From Pueribacillus sp041725775 (GTDB lineage: Bacteria > Bacillota > Bacilli > Bacillales > UBA6769), in assembly GCF_041725775.1 (NCBI RefSeq), contig NZ_JBEUEL010000005.1:61420-125419 (forward strand): a stretch of 64,000 bases of DNA. Reading direction: 5' to 3'. Position 1 is the stretch's first letter. The number at the start of each line of letters is the position of its first letter. This document shows, in pieces, positions 51,326 to 61,127 of this stretch. The notes under the pieces are model-generated. The model was not told the DNA's origin. It searched no databases and was given only the letters and a program-made list of their open reading frames with translations. A program made the position numbers and the translations under genes.

Positions 51326-51402
51326 TTAAAAACGAAAATTGACAATTTCATAAGCATCTGAAAAAATAAGAATTAAATGGAATGAACAAGTGAGGTGGAC
51401 AG

Positions 51403-51714
51403 ATGAAACCCGAATATAACATTCAATTGACTCCGAAAGATGTCTTAGAAAAAGATTTTAAAATTAGTGTACGTGGCTATAAACAAGATGAAGTCGATAA
51501 GTTTCTCGATATAATAATAAAAGATTATGAGCGTTTCCAGATTGAGTTCGAAAAATTACAAAATGAAAACACACGTTTAAAAAGGGAATTAAACAAATTA
51601 AGCGAGTTACAAAAAAGAACAAATACATCAGCAGGCAATACAAACTATGATATCTTAAAACGTTTATCTAACTTGGAAAAGCACGTTTTCGGAAGTAAAC
51701 TTGCCGAGGATTAA
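51403..51714 (+). CDS. gpsB: Cell division regulator GpsB
   Basis: GpsB coordinates cell-wall synthesis between division and elongation and contacts PBP1, the ponA product also encoded in this window. The 103-residue protein has the DivIVA-like N-terminal domain LTPKDVLEKDFKISVRGYKQDEVDKFLD (about residues 9-36) and a coiled coil, ending with the short C-terminal trimerisation helix YDILKRLSNLEKHVFG. AGTGAGGTGG precedes ATG 51403. It lies immediately upstream of rnpB, as in B. subtilis. Confidence 0.96.
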   Translation: MKPEYNIQLTPKDVLEKDFKISVRGYKQDEVDKFLDIIIKDYERFQIEFEKLQNENTRLKRELNKLSELQKRTNTSAGNTNYDILKRLSNLEKHVFGSKLAED

Positions 51715-51724
51715 CCGTGAAAAC

Positions 51725-51753
51725 TTGCAATACTCTTATTATTATTATATAAT
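51725..51753 (+). promoter_or_regulatory. Promoter of rnpB
   Basis: TTGCAA (51725-51730) and a perfect TATAAT (51748-51753) with a 17-nt spacer; the start falls near 51760, just before the RNase P RNA. Confidence 0.8.
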
Positions 51754-51768
51754 GAGGAGTGGTCAATT

Positions 51769-52182
51769 AGTAAGTAACGTTCAGGTAATCGCTGCATTTT
51801 TTCAAATGTAGAGGAAAGTCCATGCTCGCACGGTCTGCGATGACCGTAGTGTTCGTGCCTAACGAAACAATAAGTTAGGGTAATTCAGTTTTTTGACTGA
51901 ATTAACGGCTGGACAAACACCTACGTCATAATGCGTTATGATAAGGTGTGCGCCTATAAAAGTGCCACAGTGACGTAGTTCTCATGGAAACGTGAGAAGT
52001 GGAACGCGGTAAACCCCACGAGCGAGAAACCCAAAATAATGGTAGGGGAGCTTTCTCGAAGGAATTGAACGGAGAGAAAGCCGGATTATATATCCGGAGA
52101 TAGATGATTACCACCTGAGTACGAGGTGAAAACCGTTCGCAGTACAAAGGTACAAAACATGGCTTATAGAACGTTACTTACG
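51769..52182 (+). ncRNA. rnpB: RNase P RNA, class B
   Basis: Catalytic RNA that trims the 5' end of tRNA precursors. The conserved cores are present: AGGAAAGTCCATGCTCGCAC near the 5' side, GTGCCACAGTGACG in the middle, GGAACGCGGTAAACCCC with GAGCGAGAAACCCAAA, and GAGTACGAGG followed by ACAAAACATGGCTTATAGAA at the 3' side. The ends pair as GTAAGTAACGTTC with GAACGTTACTTAC. The architecture is the Bacillus (type B) form. No protein is encoded here; the small frame on the minus strand is a shadow. A terminator follows. Confidence 0.97.
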
Positions 52183-52197
52183 TGACTGCTTTATGAC

Positions 52198-52226
52198 AAG
52201 TCCTTTCTAACCTAAGGACTTTTTTC
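52198..52226 (+). terminator. Terminator after rnpB
   Basis: AAGTCCTT (52198-52205) pairs with AAGGACTT (52214-52221), then TTTTT. Confidence 0.9.
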
Positions 52227-52299
52227 ATTTACATAATCGGATAAAACAAAATCGTTTAACTGATAATAATGTTTAAGAATATACAATGGAGCCAATACA

Positions 52300-53445
52300 A
52301 TGAATCATTTTACGCTAATTGCAACGGCGGCAATGGGAATTGAAGCGCTCGTGGCGAAAGAAGTAAAAAACTTAGGTTTTGAAAACGTTAAAGTTGATAA
52401 CGGAAAAGTTATGTACGAATCTAGCTCAAAAGGAATTGCACGTTCAAATCTTTGGCTAAGAACAGCAGACCGTGTAAAACTTTTAGTCGGAGAATTTAAA
52501 GCGACAACATATGATGAGTTATTTGAACAAACAAAAGCATTACCTTGGAGCGATTTATTACCTCGTGATGCTAAATTTCCTGTTATCGGAAAATCAATAA
52601 AATCGAAATTATACAGTGTTCCTGATTGTCAGGCAATCGTAAAAAAAGCGATTGTTGAAAGCCTTAAAGAGAAATATAATGTTTCATGGTTTGAAGAAAC
52701 GGGAGCAACATACCGAATTGAGATTGCATTACATAAAGATATCGCAACGTTAACGATTGATACGAGCGGGGATGGACTTCATAAACGAGGATATCGTTAT
52801 TTACATAATGTAGCACCATTGAAAGAAACGTTAGCTGCTGCGATGATTATGCTAACAAATTGGCAATATGATCAACCTTTTGTCGATCCATTTTGTGGTT
52901 CTGGCACGATTCCAATCGAAGCAGCGATGATCGGTCAAAATATTGCTCCGGGTTTTAATCGATCGTTCGTTTCACAAAAATGGCATCTTCTAAGTTCTAA
53001 AGATTGGAGAGAAGCAGCAGAAGAAGCTGAAGACTTAGCTAAATATGATCGTAACTTACAGATAATGGGAACTGATATTGATCATAAAATGGTTGAACTT
53101 TCCGTAAATAACGCCGAAGAAGCTGGCTTGTCTGAACTTATTACATTTAAACAAATGCAAGTAAAAGATTTTCACCGAAAAGAAGTTGGCGGCTACATTG
53201 TCTGTAATCCACCCTATGGAGAAAGGATAGGAGAGAAAATTCAAGTGGAACAGCTTTACCGAGATATGGGGGAAACATTTCAACAGTTCCCTACTTGGTC
53301 TGTCTACGTACTGACTTCAAATGAAAAATTTGAAACATTTTATGGCAAGCGAGCTACAAAAAAACGCAAACTTTACAACGGTAGAATAAAAACAGATTAC
53401 TATCAATTTTTCGGGGAACGAACCAAATCATTTGGAAAACATTAG
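52300..53445 (+). CDS. ypsC: THUMP-domain 23S rRNA methyltransferase (YpsC/RlmL-like)
   Basis: SAM-dependent RNA methyltransferase expected to modify 23S rRNA guanine (the RlmL/RlmK N2 family). Residues 1-160 hold a ferredoxin-like and THUMP RNA-binding region; the Rossmann part contains FVDPFCGSGTIPIEAAMIG (about residues 194-212) and the catalytic NPPYGERIG motif. The 381-residue length matches B. subtilis YpsC. It follows rnpB as in B. subtilis. A terminator-free gap of 51 nt separates it from yneT. Confidence 0.92.
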   Translation: MNHFTLIATAAMGIEALVAKEVKNLGFENVKVDNGKVMYESSSKGIARSNLWLRTADRVKLLVGEFKATTYDELFEQTKALPWSDLLPRDAKFPVIGKSIKSKLYSVPDCQAIVKKAIVESLKEKYNVSWFEETGATYRIEIALHKDIATLTIDTSGDGLHKRGYRYLHNVAPLKETLAAAMIMLTNWQYDQPFVDPFCGSGTIPIEAAMIGQNIAPGFNRSFVSQKWHLLSSKDWREAAEEAEDLAKYDRNLQIMGTDIDHKMVELSVNNAEEAGLSELITFKQMQVKDFHRKEVGGYIVCNPPYGERIGEKIQVEQLYRDMGETFQQFPTWSVYVLTSNEKFETFYGKRATKKRKLYNGRIKTDYYQFFGERTKSFGKH

Positions 53446-53496
53446 ATGTATCGTTTATACTGCATATAACAAAGCTAGATTTTAGGGGTGAAAATT

Positions 53497-53916
53497 ATGT
53501 CAGCTGAAGACTTAGAAACAACCATTAAAAAAATTATTAATGAAAAGAAAAGAATTGCTGTCGTCGGATTATCTGACAATCCCGAACGTACTTCTTACAC
53601 TGTAACGGAAGCGATGCAAAATGCTGGTTATGAAATTTTTCCTGTAAACCCAATGATCGATGAATGGAAAGGAATTCCTGCTTTCAGTTCTTTGAAAGAA
53701 ATTGACGACCACGTTGAAGTTGTAAATGTGTTTCGACAAAGTAAATTTTTACCTGAAATTGCGAAAGAAACGGTTGAGATCGGTGCTGACGTATTATGGG
53801 CACAACTCGGAGTAGAACATGAAGAAGCTAAAGAATATGCCGAAAAACATGGTGTGACCGTCGTTATGAATCGATGCATTAAAGTAGAACATGCAAAATA
53901 TAAAAATAAAGCATAA
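53497..53916 (+). CDS. yneT: CoA-binding domain protein YneT
   Basis: A 139-residue Rossmann-fold CoA-binding protein. The nucleotide motif AVVGLSDNPERTSY (about residues 21-34), the FPVNPM turn and the EVVNVFRQ and VLWAQLGVEHEEA segments match the family that includes B. subtilis YneT. The frame opens at GTG 53488, but ATG 53497 follows TAGGGGTG and is the better start. In B. subtilis it also lies just before parE. No function has been assigned. Confidence 0.85.
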   Translation: MSAEDLETTIKKIINEKKRIAVVGLSDNPERTSYTVTEAMQNAGYEIFPVNPMIDEWKGIPAFSSLKEIDDHVEVVNVFRQSKFLPEIAKETVEIGADVLWAQLGVEHEEAKEYAEKHGVTVVMNRCIKVEHAKYKNKA

Positions 53917-53918
53917 AC

Positions 53919-53944
53919 AAAACTCGGCATTGCCGAGTTTTCTC
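53919..53944 (+). terminator. Terminator after yneT
   Basis: AAAACTCGGC pairs with GCCGAGTTTT (53932-53941) over a 3-nt ATT loop, followed by CTC TTT. Confidence 0.88.
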
Positions 53945-54085
53945 TTTCTACAAAAAATTCATGTTTTTAATAGTCATTTATGCTATTCTAATATGGAACT
54001 TTTTGCTTATTTCAATAGAAACGTGCGTTCCCTTATGGTAAACTAAATTTACGGTTAGTTTTTTGAAAGGAGTTCAACTGCTTTT

Positions 54086-56080
54086 ATGACAAAAAATTAT
54101 ATTGAATATAATGATGACACGATCCAAGTGTTAGAAGGTCTAGATGCAATTCGAAAACGTCCTGGAATGTACATAGGGAGCACTGATAGTCGAGGATTGC
54201 ATCATCTTGTCTACGAAATTGTTGATAATTCCGTTGACGAAGCGTTAGCAGGATTCGGAAATAAAATTACAGTAACGATTCATGAGGACAATAGCGCGAG
54301 TATAAGTGATGAAGGGAGAGGAATGCCTGTTGGTATGCATCAATCGGGCAAACCGACTCCCGAAGTCATTTTAACTGTGCTCCATGCGGGTGGAAAATTT
54401 GGACAAGGTGGTTATAAAACTAGTGGGGGACTTCATGGTGTTGGAGCAGCCGTAGTAAATGCCTTAAGTGAATGGTTAGAAGTAACAATTCATCGTGATG
54501 GTCAAACATACTGGCAACGGTTTGAAAGCGGTGGAAAACCAGTAACAACCCTAGAAACAATTGGAAAAACAAAAAAAACGGGAACAACGATTCAATTTAA
54601 ACCTGACGCTTCAATTTTTTCAGTTACAACCTTTAATTATGACACATTAAGCGAACGTTTACGAGAAGCTGCTTTTTTATTGAAAAATCTTAAAATTGAG
54701 CTTATTGATGAACGATACGACAATAAAGAAACATACCACTATGAAACAGGAATTGAAGCGTTTATCGATTATTTAAATGAAGATAAAGAAACTCTTCATC
54801 CTGTTGTCATGTTTGAAGGTATTCAATCTGATATTCAAGTCGAATTCGCATTTCAATATAACGATGGCTTTACAGAAAACATTTTATCATTTGTTAATAA
54901 CGTGAGAACAAAAGACGGCGGTACACATGAATCTGGTGCAAAAACAGCAATGACACGTGTCATGAACGACTATGCTAGAAAAGTACAACTTCTAAAAGAA
55001 AAAGACAGTAACTTAGACGGCAGCGATCTACGTGAAGGATTTACAGCGATCACCTCTGTAAAAATTTCAGAAGATAAGCTTCAGTTTGAAGGCCAGACAA
55101 AAGGAAAACTAGGTACAACTGAAGCCCGTTCAGCGGTTGATGCCGTCATCTCTGAGCAACTTACATACTTTTTAGATGAAAATCCACAAACTGCAGAAAT
55201 GCTTATAAAAAAAGCAATTCGAGCTTCACAAGCAAGAGAAGCAGCTAGAAAAGCGAGGGAAGAAGCACGTTCAGGGAAAAGAAATCGAAGAAGAGACTCG
55301 ATTTTAAGTGGAAAATTAACTCCTGCCACATCGAGAAATCCCGAACGTAATGAGTTGTACCTCGTTGAAGGAGACTCGGCAGGGGGCTCGGCAAAGCAAG
55401 GAAGAGACAGACGGTACCAAGCTGTGCTTCCACTCCGAGGTAAAGTAATCAACACTGAGAAAGCTAGGTTAGAAGATATTTTTAAAAATGAAGAAATCAA
55501 TACGATTATCCATGCGATCGGAGCTGGAGTCGGTCCAGACTTTACAATCGAAGATATCAATTACGATAAAATCATTATTATGACAGATGCGGATACAGAC
55601 GGTGCTCATATTCAAGTGTTACTCCTCACCTTTTTCTATCGATATATGAAGCCATTAGTCGAAGCTGGTAAAATATTTATCGCATTACCCCCGCTTTACA
55701 AAGTAAGCAAAGGCAGTGGACAAAACGAAAAAATAGAATATGCCTGGAGCGATGATGACTTACAAAAAGCGATAAAAGCTGTCGGAAAAGGTTACAATAT
55801 TCAACGATATAAAGGTTTAGGAGAAATGAATGCAGATCAACTTTTTGAAACGACAATGAACCCTGAAACGCGAACACTCATTAGAGTGAAGATCGAAGAC
55901 GCAGCAAGAGCGGAAAGAAGAGTGACAGTATTAATGGGAAATAAAGTTGAACCGAGACGAAAATGGATTGAGTCAAACGTTCAATTTGGTCTGAACGAAG
56001 ACACGAACATTCTCGATAATGAAAACATACAAACAGAACAGACAAACAATGAAAAGGAACAACTCGAACTAGAATTTTAA
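54086..56080 (+). CDS. parE: DNA topoisomerase IV subunit B
   Basis: ATPase subunit of topoisomerase IV, which separates daughter chromosomes. The 664-residue protein has the GHKL ATPase motifs VDNSVDEALAGFG and GRGMPVG, GGLHGVGAAVVNALSEW, the transducer lysine region QTKGKLG, and the TOPRIM motif LVEGDSAGGSAKQGRDRRYQA with MTDADTDGAHI. AAAGGAG precedes ATG 54086. It sits 16 nt ahead of parC in a single operon. The acidic C-terminal tail is normal. Confidence 0.98.
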   Translation: MTKNYIEYNDDTIQVLEGLDAIRKRPGMYIGSTDSRGLHHLVYEIVDNSVDEALAGFGNKITVTIHEDNSASISDEGRGMPVGMHQSGKPTPEVILTVLHAGGKFGQGGYKTSGGLHGVGAAVVNALSEWLEVTIHRDGQTYWQRFESGGKPVTTLETIGKTKKTGTTIQFKPDASIFSVTTFNYDTLSERLREAAFLLKNLKIELIDERYDNKETYHYETGIEAFIDYLNEDKETLHPVVMFEGIQSDIQVEFAFQYNDGFTENILSFVNNVRTKDGGTHESGAKTAMTRVMNDYARKVQLLKEKDSNLDGSDLREGFTAITSVKISEDKLQFEGQTKGKLGTTEARSAVDAVISEQLTYFLDENPQTAEMLIKKAIRASQAREAARKAREEARSGKRNRRRDSILSGKLTPATSRNPERNELYLVEGDSAGGSAKQGRDRRYQAVLPLRGKVINTEKARLEDIFKNEEINTIIHAIGAGVGPDFTIEDINYDKIIIMTDADTDGAHIQVLLLTFFYRYMKPLVEAGKIFIALPPLYKVSKGSGQNEKIEYAWSDDDLQKAIKAVGKGYNIQRYKGLGEMNADQLFETTMNPETRTLIRVKIEDAARAERRVTVLMGNKVEPRRKWIESNVQFGLNEDTNILDNENIQTEQTNNEKEQLELEF

Positions 56081-56096
56081 TAAGGGTGATTAATAG

Positions 56097-58526
56097 GTGA
56101 CTCAGGCAGAAAAATTTCTTGACCTACCGCTTGAAGAAGTAATTGGGGACCGTTTCGGTCGTTATAGTAAATATATAATCCAAGATCGAGCATTGCCCGA
56201 TGCTAGGGATGGGCTAAAACCTGTTCAACGAAGAATTTTGTTTGCGATGCATCACGACGGCAATACAGCAGATAAACCGTATCGAAAAGCAGCGAAAACA
56301 GTCGGAAACGTAATCGGAAATTATCATCCGCATGGAGACTCATCTGTATATGAAGCAATGGTAAGAATGAGTCAAGATTGGAAAGTTCGATATCCACTCA
56401 TTGAAATGCATGGCAACAATGGTAGCATCGACGGAGATCCACCTGCTGCAATGCGTTATACCGAAGCGAGACTATCACCAATTTCTTCTCAATTGTTGCG
56501 GGATATCGAAAGACAAACAGTAGAGTTTGCCCAAAACTTCGACGATACCCAAGAAGAACCTATCGTCCTACCGGCTATGTTTCCAAATCTTCTCGTTAAT
56601 GGTTCGACTGGAATTTCCGCTGGATATGCAACAGAAATTCCACCGCACCATTTAGGAGAAGTCATTGATGCAGTCATTATGCAAATGGAAAATCCCAACT
56701 GCACGTTAGAAAATTTAATGACAGTTGTAAAAGGTCCTGACTTTCCTACTGGTGGAATTATTCAAGGGCTTGATGGAATCAAAAAAGCGTATGAAACAGG
56801 TAAAGGAAGAATTATAGTTCGCGGCGTTGCTACTATCGAACGTCTGCGTGGCGGGCGTGAACAAATAACGATTACTGAAATTCCAGCTGATGTCAATAAG
56901 GCAAACTTAGTTAAAAAAATAGATGAACTCCGTCTTGATCGAAAAGTTGAAGGGATCGCTGAAGTACGTGACGAAACAGATCGCACGGGACTGCGAATTG
57001 TTATTGAGTTACGAAAAGATGCGGACGCAAATGGAATTTTAAATTATTTGTACAAAAATACTGATTTGCAAATAACATATAACTTTAATATGGTTGCAAT
57101 TTATAATAAAACTCCTCAACTAATGGGTTTAAAAAAGTTGTTAAACGCTTATATTGAGCATCAAAAAGAGGTCGTTACGAATCGTTCAAATTACGACTTA
57201 CATAAAGCGAAAGAAAGATTGCATATCGTTGAAGGTCTTATCAAAGCGATTTCTGTTCTTGATGAAGTAATTACAACGATTCGTCAATCTAAGGACAAAC
57301 AAGATGCCAAAAAAAGATTAAGCACACAATTTGGCTTTACCGATCAACAGGCTGAAGCAATCGTCACTTTACAACTTTATCGTTTAACTAACACCGACAT
57401 TACAACGTTACAAAAAGAATTGACCGACTTAGAAAAACAAATTAAACAACTTGAATCTATATTAAATAGTGAAAAAAAGTTAATTCAAGTCATTAAAAAA
57501 GAATTAGTTCTTGTTAAGAAAAAATATAGTGATGACAGGCGTACGAAGATTGAAGAAGAAATTGAGGAAATTAAAATTAACCTGGAAGTCACTGTGCCAC
57601 AAGAAGATGTCATTGTTACAGTTACGAGAGATGGTTATGTTAAAAGAACGAGTTTACGCTCATATAGTGCGTCTAATCGAGATGATATCGGAATGAAAGA
57701 AACGGACAGATTGCTCGTCAAACTCGATATGAATACGACCGATACATTACTATTATTTACAGATCAAGGCAATTATCTTTATATTCCAGTCCATATGCTC
57801 CCCGATATTCGCTGGAAAGATCCGGGAGTGCATATCGCTAATCTCGTGTCAATGGAGGAAAAAGAAAGTCTCGTAAACGCCGTTCCAGTCAAAGATTTCG
57901 ATTCAGATGAATATGTAATTTTTATTACAAAAAACGGTCTCATTAAAAAAAGTGAATTGAAACTTTATAAAGCTCAACGAACATCTCGCTCACTAATGGC
58001 ACTTAAATTAAGAGAGGGCGATAAAATCGTTTACGTTGCAAAAACAACAGATAAAAACGACGAAATTATTATTGCAACAAAAAATGGCTTTTGCTTACGA
58101 TACCTCTTAAATGAGGTCAACCCTGTTGGTTTAAGAACATTAGGTGTGAAAGCAATTGAATTTAGAAAAGTCAATGACGAAATTGCAGGTGCAGTTATAG
58201 TAAATGATGAAATAGAAAATGACATACTCGTTATAACCCAACGGGGTGCATTTAAAAAAATGTCCCCCAAACTGTTTGAACGGTCAAAGCGAGCGAGACG
58301 CGGTGTGCCAATTTTAAGAGAATTAAAAGCAAACCCACATGAGATTATTGCTTTTCAATTAATTGGAAAAAAAGAAGACGTACATGTACAAACAGAAGCG
58401 AACAAGATTACGATACTTTCATCAGCTTCAATTCGTCACGGAGACTTTACGAATAACGGCTCATTTTTAATCAATGTTAAACAACTCGGCTCTATTAATG
58501 ACGTTTGGACAATGTCACTTGAGTAA
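56097..58526 (+). CDS. parC: DNA topoisomerase IV subunit A
   Basis: DNA-cleaving subunit of topoisomerase IV. The 809-residue protein has the catalytic tyrosine at residue 121 in AAMRYTEARLS and the quinolone-sensitivity region GNYHPHGDSSVYEAMVRM, where the serine (82) and glutamate (86) positions usually altered in resistance are unaltered. A long coiled coil (about 345-500) is followed by the C-terminal beta-pinwheel. The start is GTG 56097 after AAGGGTG. A terminator follows the stop. Confidence 0.98.
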   Translation: MTQAEKFLDLPLEEVIGDRFGRYSKYIIQDRALPDARDGLKPVQRRILFAMHHDGNTADKPYRKAAKTVGNVIGNYHPHGDSSVYEAMVRMSQDWKVRYPLIEMHGNNGSIDGDPPAAMRYTEARLSPISSQLLRDIERQTVEFAQNFDDTQEEPIVLPAMFPNLLVNGSTGISAGYATEIPPHHLGEVIDAVIMQMENPNCTLENLMTVVKGPDFPTGGIIQGLDGIKKAYETGKGRIIVRGVATIERLRGGREQITITEIPADVNKANLVKKIDELRLDRKVEGIAEVRDETDRTGLRIVIELRKDADANGILNYLYKNTDLQITYNFNMVAIYNKTPQLMGLKKLLNAYIEHQKEVVTNRSNYDLHKAKERLHIVEGLIKAISVLDEVITTIRQSKDKQDAKKRLSTQFGFTDQQAEAIVTLQLYRLTNTDITTLQKELTDLEKQIKQLESILNSEKKLIQVIKKELVLVKKKYSDDRRTKIEEEIEEIKINLEVTVPQEDVIVTVTRDGYVKRTSLRSYSASNRDDIGMKETDRLLVKLDMNTTDTLLLFTDQGNYLYIPVHMLPDIRWKDPGVHIANLVSMEEKESLVNAVPVKDFDSDEYVIFITKNGLIKKSELKLYKAQRTSRSLMALKLREGDKIVYVAKTTDKNDEIIIATKNGFCLRYLLNEVNPVGLRTLGVKAIEFRKVNDEIAGAVIVNDEIENDILVITQRGAFKKMSPKLFERSKRARRGVPILRELKANPHEIIAFQLIGKKEDVHVQTEANKITILSSASIRHGDFTNNGSFLINVKQLGSINDVWTMSLE

Positions 58527-58531
58527 AATTA

Positions 58532-58560
58532 CGTACCCACTTTTCATAGTGGGTATATTT
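58532..58560 (+). terminator. Terminator after parC
   Basis: TACCCACT (58534-58541) pairs with AGTGGGTA (58548-58555), with an AT-rich 3' side. Confidence 0.75.
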
Positions 58561-58677
58561 ATTTTATATATTCGTTAGCAGTGGAACTACCTGGATAGCT
58601 GTTTTTTCTTTTATAGAATAATCTTTCAGTTATTATGCAAAATAAGACCAATCTTAATTGAAGGAGTGGAATAAAGA

Positions 58678-58926
58678 ATGAGTGAACATTTACAGCAAAC
58701 ACTTTCCTATCTATCATCGGAAATCAATCGAATTCAAACGATAGCAGGAACACTCTCAACTGTTGAAACCGAACATCATAAAGAATTGACAAATCTAAGT
58801 GATGATTCTAAACTGCTACAAATCGCGTCAGAAGAACAAAGCGCATCACGGCAATTAGGAGAAATTAAAAACATTTGTTTAGCTCTATCTCAAAAAATTG
58901 AAGATTTACAAAGCAACTTACCTTAA
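58678..58926 (+). CDS. Small hypothetical coiled-coil protein
   Basis: An 82-residue hydrophilic helical protein that I do not recognise. Leucines recur every three or four residues, suggesting a coiled coil, and there is no membrane segment, cysteine pair or catalytic motif. AAGGAGTGG gives a good ribosome-binding site before ATG 58678, which supports that it is real. It ends 18 nt before the glutamate-synthase-like gene, so the two are probably cotranscribed; a functional link is only inferred. Confidence 0.7.
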   Translation: MSEHLQQTLSYLSSEINRIQTIAGTLSTVETEHHKELTNLSDDSKLLQIASEEQSASRQLGEIKNICLALSQKIEDLQSNLP

Positions 58927-58944
58927 TAAAGAAGGTGAACGGCC

Positions 58945-60381
58945 ATGTTTAATTTTGTCAGTCGTCTAACAAGGAAAATAGCGAATGAAGTAGTAGATAA
59001 AGCGTTAGAACGTGTTACAAAGGATCAATACACCGAAAATTTATTCGAAATGATTCCTGTTGCAAAAAAAGTGGGTGTCATTAATTTAATGGAAAATGTA
59101 ATGCGTGCCGAACAAGGAATTCCACCCGGCAGACCACTTGGTAGCCATATGCGATTTTCACCATGGGACAAGCTTTTATTTAATCCGGTTCACTTGCACC
59201 GTTTTCCGACGCCTGAAAACGTCGGAATCGTAAGTTCGGTTACAATCGGAAAAAAAGCAAAAAAACCTTTAACAATTTCAACTCCAATTATGATCGCTGC
59301 GATGTCATTCGGTGGTGCCTTAAGCAAAAACACAAAAATTGCACTCGCAAAAGGAGCATCAAAAATCGGCACAGCTACGAACACAGGTGAATCAGGTCTA
59401 ATGGAAGAAGAAAGAGAAGCAGCGTCACTATTAATCGGGCAATACAATCGTGGCGGCTGGCTTAACGAACCTGAAAAATATAAAAGGCTTGATGCAATTG
59501 AAATCCAACTTGGTCAAGGAGCACAAGGTTCAACTCCGCAAAGAACATCGGCAAAAAACATTGGTGAGGAATATCGGGAAGTATACGGACTCAATGAAGG
59601 GGAAGATGCACTCATTCACTCGAGATTACCGGGCGTTGATACAAAAGAACAATTTATTGCGCTTGTAAAAAGATTAAAGGAGGAAACAGGTGTTCCAATT
59701 GGCTTAAAAATTGCAGCTACACACCATCTTGAAAAAGAACTTCAAATCGCCTTGCAAGCAGAAGTCGATTTTATTACTATTGACGGCGCAGAAGGAGGAA
59801 CCCATGCTGCACCTCCAATATTAGAAGATGATTTAGGTTTACCTACAATTTATGCCGTTTCTAGAGCCTCGAAATTTTTAGTAAAAAAAGAGGCGAAAAA
59901 TAACGTCAGCTTAATCGCAACAGGTGGCCTCGTTACACCTGGAGACTATTTAAAAGCACTCGCACTTGGAGCAAATGCAATTTACATTGGTACAATCGCG
60001 GTTATGGCCTTAATCGGAGAGCAAATGACAAAAGTTTTACCTTTTGAAGCACCAACAGGGATGGCCGTTTATAATGCAAAAGCGACAGATCAGTTAGATG
60101 TTGATAAGAGTGCAAACAATTTGTTCAACTATTTAAATGCAGCAACACAAGAAATGGGACTCGTTTGTTACTCACTTGGTAAAACAAGCTTGACCGATGT
60201 GTCAATGAGCGATTTATGTACATTAGATCCATTTTTATCAAGAGCTCTAGGAATTGAATTAGGTTATGTTTCTCCTGAAGAACAAAAGCAATATTTTGAG
60301 GGATTTACAGATTTACCGTTACACGAAATGACACGACAAAACAACATTGCTGATGATCCATCACAAGAACAACTTCATTAA
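58945..60381 (+). CDS. yerD: Glutamate-synthase-like FMN oxidoreductase
   Basis: A 478-residue single-domain protein of the GltS-like FMN family, matching B. subtilis YerD. The FMN barrel holds ISTPIMIAAMSFGGALS, TATNTGESGLMEEE, IEIQLGQGAQGS, GVPIGLKIAATHH, ITIDGAEGGTHAAP and LIATGGLVTPGDYLKALALGANAIYIGT. The CCYSLGKTSL-like cysteine cluster of the [3Fe-4S] centre is only partly kept (one cysteine in LVCYSLG and one in DLCTLDP). It lacks the amidotransferase domain. The true substrate is unknown. Confidence 0.9.
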   Translation: MFNFVSRLTRKIANEVVDKALERVTKDQYTENLFEMIPVAKKVGVINLMENVMRAEQGIPPGRPLGSHMRFSPWDKLLFNPVHLHRFPTPENVGIVSSVTIGKKAKKPLTISTPIMIAAMSFGGALSKNTKIALAKGASKIGTATNTGESGLMEEEREAASLLIGQYNRGGWLNEPEKYKRLDAIEIQLGQGAQGSTPQRTSAKNIGEEYREVYGLNEGEDALIHSRLPGVDTKEQFIALVKRLKEETGVPIGLKIAATHHLEKELQIALQAEVDFITIDGAEGGTHAAPPILEDDLGLPTIYAVSRASKFLVKKEAKNNVSLIATGGLVTPGDYLKALALGANAIYIGTIAVMALIGEQMTKVLPFEAPTGMAVYNAKATDQLDVDKSANNLFNYLNAATQEMGLVCYSLGKTSLTDVSMSDLCTLDPFLSRALGIELGYVSPEEQKQYFEGFTDLPLHEMTRQNNIADDPSQEQLH

Positions 60382-60383
60382 AA

Positions 60384-60430
60384 AACTAAGGGGCCAAATC
60401 TTATTTTGTGCTCCCCTAGCTTTATTTTTG
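60384..60430 (+). terminator. Terminator after yerD
   Basis: CTAAGGGG pairs with CCCCTAG (60413-60419) across an 18-nt loop, followed by TTTATTTTT. Confidence 0.65.
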
Positions 60431-60431
60431 G

Positions 60432-61035
<604 letters not shown>

Positions 61036-61127
61036 TACTGCTTCAGCCTCCTAATTTTCCTAATTTTAAACCTATTTAAAGTATCCATTCGTTTATTGAA
61101 ATAATCTTTAGAAACTGGATTTCTCTT

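Noticed and set aside
51926..52147. 73-codon minus-strand frame
   Set aside because: Lies wholly within the RNase P RNA gene.
55081..55560. 159-codon minus-strand frame opposite parE
   Set aside because: Antisense shadow of the highly conserved TOPRIM region; no ribosome-binding site.
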